Source of the DNA: Sporolactobacillus putidus
Lineage (GTDB): Bacteria; Bacillota; Bacilli; Bacillales; Sporolactobacillaceae
Length of the DNA: 64,000 nucleotides
Direction of reading: 5' to 3'
Assembly: GCF_014647035.1 (NCBI RefSeq)
Contig: NZ_BMOK01000002.1
Location: 124,001 to 188,000, forward strand
Below, piece by piece: positions 63,354 to 64,000 of this stretch (position 1 is the first letter of the stretch; each line of letters starts with the position of its first letter). Below the pieces are notes generated by a model. That model searched no databases and had not been told where the DNA came from. It saw only the letters and a program-made list of their open reading frames with translations. Position numbers and translations under genes: made by a program.

Positions 63354-63785
63354 TTATAAATCCAAATCAAGCAGGCTTTCCGAAATATCGCTGAATGATT
63401 CTTCGGACTGCTCATAATAATGCTTCCAGGCACCTTCATCCCAAATTTCCAGTCGAGTCGATACACCAATGACAACACAGTCTTTTTCCAGTTTGGCATA
63501 GTCGCGAAGCACATTGCTGACCGAAGCACGGCCCTGCCTGTCCAATGTACATTCACAAGCTCCCGAGAAAAAAAAACGTGTGAATGCTCTTGCATCTTTT
63601 TTCGTAAACGGAAGAGCTTTCAGCTTCTCTTCGATTCGGTGCCATTCTCCCATCGGGTAAACAAAAAGGCACTGATCGAGACCGCGTGTCATCACAAACG
63701 TTTCCCCCAGCTCCTCGCGAAACTTCGAGGGAATAATAAGGCGTCCCTTGATGTCCAGGCTGTGATTGAATTCTCCCATAAACAT
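63354..63785 (-). CDS. mraZ: Transcriptional regulator MraZ
   Basis: AbrB-fold DNA-binding repressor of the division cluster. The 143-residue protein has two SpoVT-AbrB halves, each with the DxKGR/DxQGR-type motif ([17 protein letters not shown] and [19 protein letters not shown]). It is the first gene of the cluster, after GAGGAGG, and has MraZ-type repeats in its own promoter. Confidence 0.96.
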   Translation of the reverse strand: MFMGEFNHSLDIKGRLIIPSKFREELGETFVMTRGLDQCLFVYPMGEWHRIEEKLKALPFTKKDARAFTRFFFSGACECTLDRQGRASVSNVLRDYAKLEKDCVVIGVSTRLEIWDEGAWKHYYEQSEESFSDISESLLDLDL

Positions 63786-63808
63786 CAGGACCGCCTCCTC
63801 TTGGTCTT

Positions 63809-63847
63809 ACTTTACCACAATCCCCCACTTTCCACCACACTATTTTA
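63809..63847 (-). promoter_or_regulatory. mraZ promoter with three MraZ-type direct repeats
   Basis: Three consecutive 10-base repeats on the minus strand, GTGGTGGAAA, GTGGGGGATT and GTGGTAAAGT (63809-63838), match the GTGG-type MraZ boxes. TAAAAT (63842-63847) just upstream may be the -10, so MraZ would block its own promoter. Confidence 0.6.
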
Positions 63848-64000
63848 AGTATTCGTTTTAATTTTGATGATTTCCTCCCCGGTGACTGAAAATGTTCAGA
63901 TATACCGGATCGTCATTCTGCTTCGGCCGGGCACATGAAATAACTCTCAAAACCCTTACACACAAAAAAAAGATCAAATGCCTGGACCTTCGTCTTCTGC

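Overview
The window reads as chromosomal DNA of an endospore-forming member of the Bacillales. It carries the sporulation genes spoIIGA, sigE, sigG, spoVD and spoVE, the Bacillus-type ylm/divIVA block, a T-box before ileS, PyrR attenuators, and a MurE with the DNPR motif typical of meso-diaminopimelate ligases. A Sporolactobacillus-like organism would fit, but that is a guess from gene order. Every convincing gene lies on the minus strand, so the window reads biologically from 64000 down to 1.

Reading in that direction: (1) 63.8-46.9 kb is the division and cell-wall cluster, mraZ-rsmH-ftsL-pbpB-spoVD-murE-murF-mraY-murD-spoVE-divIB-ftsA-ftsZ. murG and murB are missing from their usual place and murF is present. 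(2) 46.8-44.2 kb is spoIIGA-sigE-sigG, with a recognisable Spo0A-type promoter (22-bp spacer) and a forespore-type promoter before sigG. (3) 44.1-43.4 kb is a repeat element built on a 20-bp array. (4) 43.2-33.7 kb is ylmC-ylmD-ylmE-sepF-ylmG-ylmH-divIVA, T-box-ileS, a ylyA-like gene, lspA and rluD. (5) 33.7-23.2 kb is the complete de novo UMP operon, pyrR-pyrB-pyrC-carA-carB-pyrK-pyrD-pyrF-pyrE, with two PyrR attenuators and no pyrP.

The interesting part lies between pyrE and rqcH. (6) 22.8-14.9 kb is a second, catabolic-looking set of pyrimidine genes: an MFS transporter, an IclR regulator, a CapA-like protein, an M20 carbamoyl-amidohydrolase, PyrK-like and PyrD-like proteins, and a dihydroorotase-like enzyme. 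Together they could run the de novo route backwards (orotate to dihydroorotate to carbamoyl-aspartate to aspartate), so I propose an orotate-degradation operon. (7) 14.4-13.8 kb is a second, inverted copy of the 20-bp-array element. (8) 13.4-7.1 kb is AT-rich and holds a damaged ComQXPA quorum-sensing locus. It has an unlisted small comX gene, a comP kinase gene and a comA regulator gene, but in place of comQ there is a receiver domain fused in frame to what looks like the last part of ComQ. Downstream are a secreted Cys-rich protein, preceded by a ComA-box-like site, and a lipoprotein subtilase with two C-terminal membrane helices.

(9) 6.9-1 kb is the conserved block rqcH-yicC-remA-gmk-rpoZ-coaBC-priA, with priA cut by the window edge.

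Three unrelated intergenic arrays (13.98-14.24 kb together with 43.56-44.02 kb; 14.56-14.66 kb; 23.06-23.17 kb) share a 20-21 bp spacing, close to two DNA turns. No tRNA, rRNA, CRISPR, prophage or intact transposase was found.
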